A DNA stretch of 64,000 nt from Paenibacillus sp. FSL W8-0426 (lineage in GTDB: Bacteria > Bacillota > Bacilli > Paenibacillales > Paenibacillaceae), in assembly GCF_037969725.1 (NCBI RefSeq), contig NZ_CP150203.1, positions 3,922,001-3,986,000 on the forward strand. The letters run 5' to 3'. The notes beneath the pieces are model-generated. The model saw only the letters and a program-made list of their open reading frames with translations. It was not told where the DNA came from and searched no databases. Below, piece after piece: positions 24,477 through 33,096 of this stretch. The position numbers and the translations under genes were made by a program. Each line of letters begins with the position of its first letter. Position 1 is the first letter of the stretch.

Positions 24477-25334
24477 TTATAGATTAGCACAGCCGGCTAA
24501 AAATGGTATGATCAATTCTCCTATTTCCTTAGCATGTGTTTCCAAAGCGAAATGGCCTGTGTCCAATAAATGAACCTCTACTTGGGGCAGATCCTTTTTA
24601 AAGGCTTCGGCGCCTGCAGGAATAAATGAAACGTCATTCTTTCCCCAAACCGCCAATAGAGGTGGCTGGTACTCTTGGAGATATTGCTGGAACTGCGGAT
24701 ACATGTTCACATTCGTTCGGTAATCGTAAATTAAATCCAACTGTTTTTCGTCATTCCCAGGTCGAGACATATACGCGCTGTCAAGCGTGTAGCCGTCTGG
24801 AGAGACCAAGTTGCCCTTTGTTCCATCAACATATTGATGTTTAATGGTCGTTGGGGCAAAGGCCGTTCTATAACTTTCTCTCTTTTCTTGGGTTGGGTTA
24901 TGCCAATACTCCTCTCTCGCGGCCCATTTCTCCCCCAGACCTTCCCGGTACACGTTACCATTTTGGCTGATTATTGCTGTAATTTGTTCTGGATGACGCA
25001 TTGCAATACGGAATCCAATGGGTGCTCCGTAATCAAAAACAAATAGTGCATACTTCGTAAGATTTAGCTTAGCGATCAAACGCTCCATTACATCGGCAAT
25101 ATGATCAAATGTATATTCAAAATCAGTTCGCTCAGGGGAGGCGGAGTTCCCAAAACCCGGATAATCCGGAGCAATTATAAGAAAATGCTCTTCTAATACA
25201 GGGATCAGGTCTCTAAACATATGACTTGCGCTCGGAAAACCATGAAGTAAAATAAGCACCGGCTTGTCTGCTGACCCGGCTTGACGATAAAAAATTTCAA
25301 CCCCATCGATATCAACGGTATGATACGTCGTCAT
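24477..25334 (-). CDS. alpha/beta hydrolase of the haloalkane dehalogenase/epoxide hydrolase type
   Basis: The product is 285 residues. LLHGFPSASHMFRDL is the oxyanion region near residue 30. The nucleophile elbow VFDYGAP near residue 98 carries Asp rather than Ser, which is typical of haloalkane dehalogenases and epoxide hydrolases. DTGHFALETH near 255 provides the histidine. It should split C-halogen, epoxide or ester bonds in the cytoplasm. It is third in an operon with a tautomerase and a nitronate monooxygenase, pointing to xenobiotic or toxic small-molecule catabolism. Confidence 0.85.
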   Translation of the reverse strand: MTTYHTVDIDGVEIFYRQAGSADKPVLILLHGFPSASHMFRDLIPVLEEHFLIIAPDYPGFGNSASPERTDFEYTFDHIADVMERLIAKLNLTKYALFVFDYGAPIGFRIAMRHPEQITAIISQNGNVYREGLGEKWAAREEYWHNPTQEKRESYRTAFAPTTIKHQYVDGTKGNLVSPDGYTLDSAYMSRPGNDEKQLDLIYDYRTNVNMYPQFQQYLQEYQPPLLAVWGKNDVSFIPAGAEAFKKDLPQVEVHLLDTGHFALETHAKEIGELIIPFLAGCANL

Positions 25335-25362
25335 GGTAACACCTCTATTCTATAAACACCTT

Positions 25363-25752
25363 TTATAATTTCCCATTCAAAAATTGGGCCTCACCCAGCC
25401 CGAAGCTCCAATCCGCTGCTCCATTTTCAACGATGCTTACCATGACATCACTTGGAGATATTCCACAATGCTGCTCGAGCCTTTCAGCTAATAACGAATA
25501 AAGCTTCTCCTTTTTGTCATCGCTTCTGGTTTTGCTTATGATCGTTATGACCACAACATTGTTTGTTCGATGAATCCCTAAGCCGGTATCTTCAATCACC
25601 ATATGATCATTGGGGTGTTCGTGAACAATTTGATATCGATCTCGCTGGGGCACATCAAAAGCTTCAACAATGACTTCATGGGAGACATCCAATAAACGCT
25701 TGATACTCTCCCGATCTCTGCCTTCGATTAAATCAAAACGAATAAGAGGCAA
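25363..25752 (-). CDS. tautomerase family protein
   Basis: The product is 129 residues starting at TTG (25752), which places Pro at position 2. After removal of Met this gives the N-terminal catalytic proline that the family needs. The AAGGAGT site is eight bases before this TTG but only three before an ATG at 25758, supporting the shorter start. [31 protein letters not shown] and the VHEHPNDH motif are typical of the 130-residue group. It isomerises keto-enol substrates. It lies 29 bases from the hydrolase and 46 from the monooxygenase in one operon. Confidence 0.88.
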   Translation of the reverse strand: MPLIRFDLIEGRDRESIKRLLDVSHEVIVEAFDVPQRDRYQIVHEHPNDHMVIEDTGLGIHRTNNVVVITIISKTRSDDKKEKLYSLLAERLEQHCGISPSDVMVSIVENGAADWSFGLGEAQFLNGKL

Positions 25753-25798
25753 TATCATCTACTCCTTTTAGGGTTAGTGATTCTCGTCTACGAATGCG

Positions 25799-26875
25799 TT
25801 AGATCAAAATTTTTTTGGCATCGTCAACGATCTGGTTCACAATATCGCCTGCGGCTTGATCCGCTGTAAGCATTCTCGTGCCTTGTCCCGCCCAAAGCGC
25901 CATATATTCCGGGTTGTTCTGACGGGCAGAAGCATTTCTGATTTCTCGTGTTAGTGTATTTTGTGTAGGAAAAGGAAGAGGCTTAATATCGCTTGTTTCC
26001 CAATGTTGGATAAACGTATTGCGTATTCCCCTTGCCGGCCGTCCCGAAAATGCATTGGTGATCACGGTGCTTTCCTCCGTACTTTCAAGCAGTGCCTGTT
26101 TATAAACCGGGTGTGCACCCGACTCCGCTGAGGCTAAAAATCTTGTCCCCATTTGTACCCCTTGCGCACCTAAAGCAAGCGAAGCTACCAGCCCCCTGCC
26201 ATCCATAATTCCGCCAGCCGCAAGAACGGGAACCTTCACCTGATCAACAATCTGCGGGACAAGCGCCATCGTTCCGATGTTGGCTCCAGATGGTCTGGAT
26301 GACGTATCAAATGTCCCGCGATGTCCTCCGGCTTCACTGCCTTGAGCAACGATAACGTCGCATCCTCGTTGTTCAGCCTGGATCGCTTCGTCTACAGTTG
26401 TTACTTTATTCATAATTTTTATACCTAATGATTTCGCTTGCTGCATGTGATCATCAGATAATAAACCGAAGGTTGTACTAATAATCGGAACGTTTTCCTC
26501 TAACAGCACGCGAAATTGTTCATCAAATCGATCTGGTGTATGAATTCCATTTTGATCAGGTTGTACTATCCCTAATGAGTCACGGATCGCATTCAGTTTT
26601 TCATTAACGGCATTAAAATTTTCATAATGATCCGGTCCAACGTTAGCAAAAATGTTAACAGCAAAAGGAGCTTGAGTCAGCTTCCTGATGGCTTGTATCG
26701 CATCCCTTATTTCTTCGGGTGTCATATAAGCAGCGCCCAGGGTTCCGAGACCCCCTGCATTAGAAACTGCGGATACGAGCGGAACCATGTTCGCAATTCC
26801 AGCCATGCCTGCAAGTACAATGGGATAACGAATATCGAAAAGTTCACAAAATTTGCTATATAGTTGTATGGCCAT
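25799..26875 (-). CDS. nitronate monooxygenase
   Basis: The product is 358 residues with the FMN TIM-barrel of class I nitronate monooxygenases. PIVLAGMAGIANMVPLVSAVSNAGGLGTLGAAYM is near the start. EAGGHRGTFD near residue 190 has the catalytic His. LAAGGIMDGRGL and GAQGVQMGTRFLA form the phosphate site. It oxidises nitronates such as propionate 3-nitronate to carbonyls and nitrite. RBS GAGGAGG is present. It is first in the operon and divergent from a LysR regulator. Confidence 0.92.
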   Translation of the reverse strand: MAIQLYSKFCELFDIRYPIVLAGMAGIANMVPLVSAVSNAGGLGTLGAAYMTPEEIRDAIQAIRKLTQAPFAVNIFANVGPDHYENFNAVNEKLNAIRDSLGIVQPDQNGIHTPDRFDEQFRVLLEENVPIISTTFGLLSDDHMQQAKSLGIKIMNKVTTVDEAIQAEQRGCDVIVAQGSEAGGHRGTFDTSSRPSGANIGTMALVPQIVDQVKVPVLAAGGIMDGRGLVASLALGAQGVQMGTRFLASAESGAHPVYKQALLESTEESTVITNAFSGRPARGIRNTFIQHWETSDIKPLPFPTQNTLTREIRNASARQNNPEYMALWAGQGTRMLTADQAAGDIVNQIVDDAKKILI

Positions 26876-27005
26876 CGTTGCTCCCTCCTCATTATGAATA
26901 TCTTCAAATTAGTTTACACCGACTTTATCCATCATGTATAATTCGAAAACATGATCTTATATATCTCGTTTTCAGATACTTCAGTTTCAGGGAGAGATTT
27001 CACTT

Positions 27006-27887
27006 ATGGACATTCATTTATTGGAGATTTTTGTTCAAGCAGCTCGTGAAGGCAGCATTTCCAAGACCGCCAAAAAGTTAAACTATGCGCAATCCAATGT
27101 GACAAACAAGATTCAGCAATTGGAAGCTGAGCTTCAGACGACGTTGTTTTATCGCCATAAAAAAGGAATTACCCTTACTCCTTCCGGAGAAGTTTTAGTA
27201 TCGTATACCGAAAAGATATTAAATATGATGGATGAAGCCAGGGCAGCGGTCGGGAATGCGTCCATTCCTACGGGCCCTCTGTCCATCGGCTCGATGGAAA
27301 CGACGGCAGCCGTTCGGCTGCCTGCCGTCTTTGCTAAATATCATTTAAAGTATCCTCATGTCGATTTCTCTCTCATGACCGGGCCCACCGAAAAACTGCT
27401 TCATGCCGTTCTCCATTATGAACTGCATGGCGCATTTGTTTCTGGTCCGATCCAGCATCCTGATTTATGTCAAGAGAACGTTTTTGAAGAGACACTCGTA
27501 CTGGTAACTTCCCCCGAACACCCTTTGGTTGATTCCATCCATGATTTGCAGAATCATACGATGCTGGTGTTTCCTAAAGGATGTTCATATCGTGCCAGGC
27601 TTAATTCTCTTTTCCAAGAAGAAGGATTATTGCCGGTAAAATTAATGGAATTCGGTACGCTTGAAACGATTCTTGCTTGTGTTCATGCGGGGCTGGGCAT
27701 TACGTTACTCCCTTACTCGATCATTGCTGATTATGAGGAGCGAGGAAAGGTAATCAGTCACCGGCTGCCGACTGAGTATTCCTCTGTAACGACTCTGTTT
27801 GTTAAGCGCAAAGACACCTTAATTACACCAGCACTATCGGCTTTTTTAGACGAAGTGAAAAATATTCTCTCGACAAGCCTTCTCTAA
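27006..27887 (+). CDS. LysR family transcriptional regulator
   Basis: The product is 293 residues. The N-terminal helix-turn-helix is MDIHLLEIFVQAAREGSISKTAKKLNYAQSNVTNKIQQLEAEL with the usual RHKKGITLTPSGE linker. The substrate-binding domain starts at GPLSIGSMETTAAVRLPAV and ends near GLGITLLPYSII. It is divergent from the nitronate monooxygenase operon with 130 bases between, the classical LysR target geometry. It probably activates that operon. Confidence 0.93.
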   Translation: MDIHLLEIFVQAAREGSISKTAKKLNYAQSNVTNKIQQLEAELQTTLFYRHKKGITLTPSGEVLVSYTEKILNMMDEARAAVGNASIPTGPLSIGSMETTAAVRLPAVFAKYHLKYPHVDFSLMTGPTEKLLHAVLHYELHGAFVSGPIQHPDLCQENVFEETLVLVTSPEHPLVDSIHDLQNHTMLVFPKGCSYRARLNSLFQEEGLLPVKLMEFGTLETILACVHAGLGITLLPYSIIADYEERGKVISHRLPTEYSSVTTLFVKRKDTLITPALSAFLDEVKNILSTSLL

Positions 27888-28368
27888 AGGAGTCTACGTA
27901 TGTAAGCACAGGCATAAGAAAGTACAGCTGCAGTATAACCCGATTTCCGGGCATTTTTTCTGTCCTTTAATCGCCATAAAATATCCCCCTTTAGAATTCA
28001 TAGGAATACCCAAGGGGGTTTCCATGTCCATTCTAAAGGGGGCATTTCATCCTAACTCGTTTGATAAGATTACTCACTTACTCTTCCTGGTTCTCGTAGC
28101 GGTAAGCTTCTCGGCCATCGATGTGGGATGTACTGGTTCCTGCCTGATATCCAGCCGTCCGTGGTATCCCCGTGCGCTGGATTATCGGTTTCTCCGTTAT
28201 GCCTTTCCAATTTCTTAAACCGACGCGTAGCCCGTCTTGGTGACCACAGCGGTCCAAGAAGCTTCTCCCATTCCCTAAAAACATCTGGTGTCGGACGTAC
28301 AGATTGCTCCCCGTTAATAGAGGCTCCCCTTCTAAGAGGCATCCTGTGGTCCATTCAAATGAACGGTC
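27888..28368. other. gene-poor stretch with a long inverted repeat
   Basis: It holds a weak terminator after the LysR gene (about 27941-27961, CCCGATTTCCGGG plus T), a 13-base inverted repeat (27985-28042) and degraded minus-strand frames (28070-28354) with partial coding look but no intact gene. Confidence 0.4.
27985..28042. repeat. 13-base perfect inverted repeat with 32-base interior
   Basis: CCCCCTTTAGAAT (27985-27997) and ATTCTAAAGGGGG (28030-28042). An inner weaker hairpin is present. No T run follows, so it is not a typical terminator. Confidence 0.65.
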
Positions 28369-28797
28369 TCATTTCTTGATAACAACAGGCCGAACTGTTT
28401 TTGTTGTCAAGACGTTAAGTGCATCACGCACGTCTCTCGCGAAAGTTAGCGGTTTCTCGTTCTTTTCGAAGTGGATATACCACAGGTTAGGGTTGGTAAA
28501 TAACCAGTGGTTATGAAGCGCAGTGACCTTGATGCCATGGCTGCGCAGCCGGGAAATAAATGGATTGATTTCCGCGGTCAAAATGACAGTTTCGCCAAGA
28601 CACAATGCTCTCCCGTTACGGCCAATGTTCTCAAAGGAAAATGCCTGAGGGATGGCTAGAAACGATCTGGTTTTTTTGCCTAAAATCGTAGGTTTGATGT
28701 TATTTCTGACCGTAGAAGCTGTACAAACACCGTTAATCACCTGCGGTGTTGCCTTCAAAATAGAAGCGAATTGTCTACAAAGCGGACTAACTGCCAT
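28369..28797 (-). CDS. DUF1259 domain protein
   Basis: The product is 142 residues and matches DUF1259 from end to end: LCRQFASILKATPQVINGVCTASTVRNNIKPTILGKKTRS, FSFENIGRNGRALCLGETVIL, and ALHNHWLFTNPNLWYIHFEK with the conserved HNHW histidines. The histidine cluster suggests metal binding, and the family is often exported or peroxidase-linked, but the role is unknown. RBS GGGAGG eight bases upstream. No signal peptide is visible. Confidence 0.82.
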   Translation of the reverse strand: MAVSPLCRQFASILKATPQVINGVCTASTVRNNIKPTILGKKTRSFLAIPQAFSFENIGRNGRALCLGETVILTAEINPFISRLRSHGIKVTALHNHWLFTNPNLWYIHFEKNEKPLTFARDVRDALNVLTTKTVRPVVIKK

Positions 28798-28907
28798 CTA
28801 TTCATTCCTCCCATCTCGTAATATACCAACATACTATGGAGAGATGAAAGATATGGTGAAGGCTGCTAGCATGTATAATAGGACCATTTTTATAAAGCGG
28901 CGAATGA

Positions 28908-28943
28908 AAACGGACTAGCGTAATGTCGAACGCTAGTCCGTTT
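28908..28943 (-). terminator. terminator at the end of the truncated hxlR gene
   Basis: AAACGGACTAGCG pairs with CGCTAGTCCGTTT, a perfect 13-base stem. T run on the minus strand. It overlaps the hxlR stop. Confidence 0.8.
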
Positions 28944-29241
28944 CGGTTTGTTCATTTTTCGCCTTGTTGAGCTGCTTGCGCTCAATATGGGCCGCTCCCC
29001 ATTGATGTAAGGTTTCCAAAATCGGAGACAGGCTCATTCCGTATTCCGTGATAGAGTACTCCACTTTCGGCGGGATTTGCGGATAAACGACACGTTTCAC
29101 GATCTCTTCCTCTTCCAATTCGCGCAGATGGAGCGTAAGCATCCTTTGAGTGATATCAGGCAGCAATCTTCTTAGCTCATTAAACCTCAGAGGTTTGCCT
29201 TGAAGTAAATGATAAAGAATCATCGGCTTCTGAATTTCCAT
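28933..29241 (-). pseudogene. HxlR family regulator, N-terminus removed by TnpB element
   Basis: The frame carries KPMILYHLLQGKPLRFNELRRLLPDITQRMLTLHLRELEEEEIVKRVVYPQIPPKVEYSITEYG, the HxlR domain from its first helix on. The usual first 20 or so residues with the redox cysteine and GGKWK are missing. The current ATG at 29241 falls in sequence that resembles the left part of the TnpB element. The regulator probably faced the azoreductase gene whose remains start at 30515. Confidence 0.75.
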
Positions 29242-29303
29242 TTTTTTCTATTCGAAACCAAACATATGTGCTATAATAACTACAAGGAACGGAGGTGTAT
29301 GGC

Positions 29304-30392
29304 ATGCTCATCCATAAAGCATACAAGTATCGGATCTACCCCAATCGTACACAACAGCAGCTAATCCATCAGATGTTTGGCTGTTGCCGTTTTGTGTTCA
29401 ACTATTTTCTGGGACAATGGAAGGATACGTTTGCGGCCACGGGCAAGGGCCTGTCGTACAATACTTGTGCTACGCAGCTTCCAGGTCTAAAGCAAGAACA
29501 TCCTTGGTTGAAAACAACGGATAGTATCGCTTTGCAGTCGGCTGTTCGGCATGTAGCCGATAGCTTTGATCGTTTTTTCAAGAAGCAGACGCAGGCTCCG
29601 CATTTCAAAAACCGTAAACATCCGGTGCAAAGCTATACTACTCGATATACGAATGGAAATATCGCTGTAAATGGGAGGAAGCTGAAGCTCCCCAAGCTGG
29701 GGTGGCTACGGTTTGCAAATTCCCGCCCCTGTGAAGGACGCATTCTCTCGGCTACGGTACGGCGAAATGCCGCAGGGAAGTATTTTGTTTCGCTCGTCTG
29801 TGAAGTGGAGGTGGAGCCCTTGCCGGGTAACGAGAAATCGGTAGGGATCGATCTGGGACTTAAAACGTTTGCGGTATCGTCCGAGGGGATGCGGGATACT
29901 CATCCGAAAGCTTGGAGCCGGTATGAAAAGAAGTTGGCAAGCTGGCAGCGGAGGTTGGCCCGGCGTACGAAAGACGGTTCTAATTGGCAAAAAGCCAAAC
30001 GGAAGGTCGCCCGGATCCACGAGAGAATAGCGAATATCCGCCATGACTTTTTGCATAAGCTGTCCACCAAGCTGATTCGTGAAAACCAAACGATCAGTAT
30101 CGAGGACCTAAAGGTGTCTAACATGCTCAAGAATCACAAGCTGGCCAAATGGATCGCCGATGCGTCCTGGAGTGAGTTCAGAAGGCAGCTCACGTATAAA
30201 GCTGAATGGTACGGGCGCTCCCTCAAGATTGCAAATACGTTTGCTCCGACAAGTCAAACCTGCCATGTATGCGGAGCGCTGCACCGAGAAGTTAAGGATC
30301 TTTCGGTACGGCAATGGGTGTGCCCATCCTGCCAGACCCTCCATGATTGGGATGTCAATGCAGCCCGAAACATTAAGGATATTGCCATATAG
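29304..30392 (+). CDS. tnpB: TnpB RNA-guided nuclease, element copy 2
   Basis: The product is 362 residues, about 93% identical to copy 1, with the same GGAGG site. RuvC Asp in GIDLGLKTF, Glu in ISIEDLKV and the C4 zinc finger are kept. In the last motif the highly conserved HDRDVNAA reads HDWDVNAA: Arg is replaced by Trp next to the catalytic Asp. This may reduce or abolish cleavage. Differences from copy 1 are scattered over the protein, as expected for independent drift. Confidence 0.92.
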   Translation: MLIHKAYKYRIYPNRTQQQLIHQMFGCCRFVFNYFLGQWKDTFAATGKGLSYNTCATQLPGLKQEHPWLKTTDSIALQSAVRHVADSFDRFFKKQTQAPHFKNRKHPVQSYTTRYTNGNIAVNGRKLKLPKLGWLRFANSRPCEGRILSATVRRNAAGKYFVSLVCEVEVEPLPGNEKSVGIDLGLKTFAVSSEGMRDTHPKAWSRYEKKLASWQRRLARRTKDGSNWQKAKRKVARIHERIANIRHDFLHKLSTKLIRENQTISIEDLKVSNMLKNHKLAKWIADASWSEFRRQLTYKAEWYGRSLKIANTFAPTSQTCHVCGALHREVKDLSVRQWVCPSCQTLHDWDVNAARNIKDIAI

Positions 30393-30514
30393 ATCGTCAT
30401 ATCGCCCTGGAACTGTGGGGACCACAGGGATCGCTTGGTCCACTTCGAACCAAGAGGTTCGATGACCCAAGAATCCCCCACTTCAAGCGAAAGCTAAGTG
30501 GAGGGAGTGTTCAA
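30393..30514 (+). ncRNA. putative omega (right-end) RNA of TnpB copy 2
   Basis: This segment from the tnpB stop to the right end matches the copy 1 right end closely, including CCCCCACTT...AAGTGG. The predicted guide starts AGAAGCTTATCGTG in the azoreductase remnant. The true 5' boundary may lie inside tnpB. Confidence 0.4.
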
Positions 30515-30830
30515 AGAAGCTTATCGTGATCCAACCGATGAAATTATTCATCTCGATCTGTACCAAGAGGATATTCGGCCAATCGATGCCGATGTTTTAC
30601 GGGGGTGGGGAAAGATTCGGTCGGGTTCGTCTTTCGATCAACTGTCCGATGGGCAGAGAAATGAAAAGTAGCCCGTCATGAAGCCATTATTGATCAATTC
30701 GTGGCTGCCGATAAGTACGTGTATGTTTCACCGATGTGGAATTTCTCGATCCCGCCGGTTTTGAAAGCCTATACGGATGCGACTTCCATTCCGGGCCAAA
30801 CGTTTCTAATCGCAATTATGGCTTCTTCAT
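30515..30830 (+). pseudogene. FMN-dependent NADH-azoreductase remnant
   Basis: Read in two frames, the region encodes [48 protein letters not shown], then after a one-base shift near 30669 [37 protein letters not shown]. This is the azoreductase pattern from about residue 24. The N-terminus was removed by the TnpB element. The C-terminal half is absent after PGQTF. The gene is dead. Confidence 0.8.
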
Positions 30831-30905
30831 ATACTCATCTTATGGAAAAGAATTCAGATAAACGATATACTAGCTGTAGCTGTTTTTTGTTGAGGTGAAT
30901 ATCCA

Positions 30906-31466
30906 ATGGATGAAGTCGATGAATCCAAACAACTTGTGTTGCAGATAGGCGGTGCCTTGAAAAGGTACAGAAAAGAAAAAAGCATGAGTTTAGACGACTT
31001 AGCGGAAATAACGGGCGTAAGCAAACTTACTCTCGGGAATATCGAACGTGGCGAAACAAATCCAACCTTGGCGATTTTATGGAAAATTTCAAAGGGCATA
31101 TCTTTACCGTTAATGGCTTTGTTTAAATCAGAAGACCCCGTTAGTTTGTATCGAGCAGGCGAGGGTTTGCGGTTTTCGAATGACCAAAAAAATTGGATGA
31201 TTGAACCCGTTTTTAAAAGTAACGATACTGAAATGTGTCGGGCTTACTTACAGCCACATAGCTCGTATCACCCTGAAGGCCATCATGTGAATACAACTGA
31301 AATTGCGACAGTCATGACAGGCTCCATTGAAATTCAAGTCAATGGAGAGACTTACACATTGAATCAATATGATACGATCAGTTTTCGAGCGGATCGTCCT
31401 CACGCTTATACAAACCCTACAGATAGCGAAACCGTGCTCCATATCTCCCTAAAGTATGGTCCATAA
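30906..31466 (+). CDS. XRE family regulator with cupin domain
   Basis: The product is 186 residues. The helix-turn-helix lies at about residues 15-70 (YRKEKSMSLDDLAEITGVSKLTLGNIERGETNPTLAILWKISKGI). A cupin beta-barrel covers about 105-182 with SSYHPEGHHVNTTEIATVMTGSIEIQVNGETYTLNQYDTISFRADRPHAYTNP. Such regulators sense small ligands or metals through the cupin. RBS GAGGTG. A strong terminator follows. The downstream MFS gene, with a palindrome in its promoter, is a possible target. Confidence 0.9.
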   Translation: MDEVDESKQLVLQIGGALKRYRKEKSMSLDDLAEITGVSKLTLGNIERGETNPTLAILWKISKGISLPLMALFKSEDPVSLYRAGEGLRFSNDQKNWMIEPVFKSNDTEMCRAYLQPHSSYHPEGHHVNTTEIATVMTGSIEIQVNGETYTLNQYDTISFRADRPHAYTNPTDSETVLHISLKYGP

Positions 31467-31491
31467 AATTCGAAAATATGACTTACTAAAT

Positions 31492-31533
31492 AGAACTCCA
31501 CACTTCCGTAACGGAATGTGGAGTTCTTTTTTT
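31492..31533 (+). terminator. rho-independent terminator
   Basis: AGAACTCCACA pairs with TGTGGAGTTCT, followed by seven T. Confidence 0.85.
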
Positions 31534-31603
31534 GTTTTGATTATTTTAAATATATTTAAATTTGTTTATTGTAAAAAATAATATATTATAATATACTTTT
31601 ATT

Positions 31604-31615
31604 GTCCGCGCGGAC
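31604..31615. promoter_or_regulatory. GC-rich palindrome before the MFS gene
   Basis: GTCCGCGCGGAC stands in a very AT-rich region, about 15 bases after a -10-like TATAAT (31586-31591) and 72 bases before the MFS start. It may be an operator. Confidence 0.4.
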
Positions 31616-31687
31616 GTTATTGCATCGTTTTTTTCAATCAGCAGAAAACAATTTATCCGTTTAAAAATACAGGAGGAGAAATGAAGA

Positions 31688-32923
31688 ATGCCGAACAAAC
31701 AAATAAAAAAAGCCGTACCATCCTCTATAGGATTTATCATTCTCGGCATTATTTTTATCGCAGCTAATTTACGTACTCCCTTAACCTCGGTCGGTCCGCT
31801 AGTCAGTCTCATAAGGGATGACGTTCATATTTCAAATACATTAGCAGGCCTGATCACAACGGTACCTTTGCTCGCCTTTGCCTTATTATCACCTCTGGTA
31901 CCGAACTTAGGACGTAGGTATGGGGTTGAGCGTCTCATTTTGATATCCCTCGTCTTTCTGACGGTTGGTATTGTAATCCGTTCTTTATCTGGCGCAGTTA
32001 ATCTGTATATAGGGACAGCCATTCTCGGATTCGCCATTGCCGTATGCAATGTATTATTGCCAAGTATAATCAAAAGGGATTTCCCGAATAACATTGGCTC
32101 CATGACAGGTGTTTACTCCATCTCAATGAGTTTATGCGGGGCGATCGCATCGGGAATCAGTGTACCGTTAGCCGTGAACGCAGGTTTGCAATGGCAGGGA
32201 GCATTGGGAATATGGGGGATTCTCAGCTTTGTATCGATCCTCTGTTGGTTACCTCAATTAAGAAATCAAATGAAGCAAACAGCTACGACGAGTCAACAAA
32301 CGGCCCGTAACGATGTGAATGTTTGGCGATCTCCTCTTGCCTGGCAAGTAACCTTGTTTATGGGGATACAGTCCATGGTTTTCTATGTGTTGATCGCTTG
32401 GTTACCTGAAATTTTAAAGCAGCAAGGAATTGACTCCAACCAATCGGGATGGTACCTTTCGATCATGCAGTTGGCACTGCTTCCATTTACTTTTATAGTT
32501 CCCGTTATTGCCGGGCGCATGTCTAACCAACGTTTGTTAGTGATCATCACAACCATTTTGCTCTTGACGGGGACGCTCGGACTTCTTTACGGAAGCTCCG
32601 ATATCATTCTGCTGTGGATCATCATCCTGGGAATTGGTGGAGGCTTCGCTTTTAGTTTGTCCATGATGTTTTTCGGATTACGTACTGAAAATGCGCATCA
32701 AGCAGCGGAACTGTCTGGCATGGCTCAATCGGTCGGATATCTTCTTGCCGCAATCGGCCCAGCCCTTATAGGATATCTGCATGATGCGACGAATAGTTGG
32801 AGCCTGCCGCTCTTTATTCTGCTTGGCGCTTCGGTCTTACTCTTTGTAGTCGGTATGGGAGCAGCAAAAAACCGCGTTGTCGGCGGCCGAACTAGTTCCG
32901 TGCCGGTGCGGAAAGAACGATAA
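31688..32923 (+). CDS. MFS transporter of the CynX/NimT group
   Basis: The product is 411 residues with 12 membrane helices. Family features are IIFIAANLRTPLTSVGPLV in helix 1, GRRYGVERLI after helix 2, and AVCNVLLPSIIKRDFPNNIGSMTGVYSISMSLCGAIASGISVPLA in helices 4-5. CynX/NimT proteins carry cyanate, nitroimidazole or similar small anions. An AGGAGGAG site precedes the ATG. It follows the XRE-cupin regulator after a terminator and has its own promoter with a palindrome. Confidence 0.9.
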   Translation: MPNKQIKKAVPSSIGFIILGIIFIAANLRTPLTSVGPLVSLIRDDVHISNTLAGLITTVPLLAFALLSPLVPNLGRRYGVERLILISLVFLTVGIVIRSLSGAVNLYIGTAILGFAIAVCNVLLPSIIKRDFPNNIGSMTGVYSISMSLCGAIASGISVPLAVNAGLQWQGALGIWGILSFVSILCWLPQLRNQMKQTATTSQQTARNDVNVWRSPLAWQVTLFMGIQSMVFYVLIAWLPEILKQQGIDSNQSGWYLSIMQLALLPFTFIVPVIAGRMSNQRLLVIITTILLLTGTLGLLYGSSDIILLWIIILGIGGGFAFSLSMMFFGLRTENAHQAAELSGMAQSVGYLLAAIGPALIGYLHDATNSWSLPLFILLGASVLLFVVGMGAAKNRVVGGRTSSVPVRKER

Positions 32924-32967
32924 TAGGCTTGAAAAAATGTTGCAGCCATTGATGAAGGTGAAATAAC

Positions 32968-33001
32968 GAACAAAAGCCGCAGTTCATGCGGCTTTTGTTG
33001 T
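32968..33001. terminator. bidirectional terminator
   Basis: AACAAAAGCCGCA - GTTCA - TGCGGCTTTTGTT, a perfect 13-base stem between convergent MFS and catalase genes. Confidence 0.85.
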
Positions 33002-33096
33002 TGGAATCAGAATACTCTGTATTTTTTCCATCAAAGCACGCCACATCGATCGCTCTCGGCGGCTCTCGCATTCGATCAACCTTACTCTCTTCCAAT

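Larger units (their letters stand above)
29230..30514 (+). mobile_element. IS200/IS605-superfamily element with tnpB only, copy 2, left end truncated
   Basis: The right end GTGTTCAA (30507-30514) matches copy 1, and homology continues through tnpB and about 60 bases upstream of it to near 29230. The outer left-end hairpin seen in copy 1 is missing. Instead the hxlR coding region begins. Together with the missing 5' ends of hxlR and the azoreductase gene this points to a deletion next to the left end. Confidence 0.75.

Noticed and set aside
28070-28354. Minus-strand frames of 70-95 codons
   Set aside because: Two overlapping frames share the stretch and neither has a ribosome site or family pattern. 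It may be a degraded gene but cannot be named.
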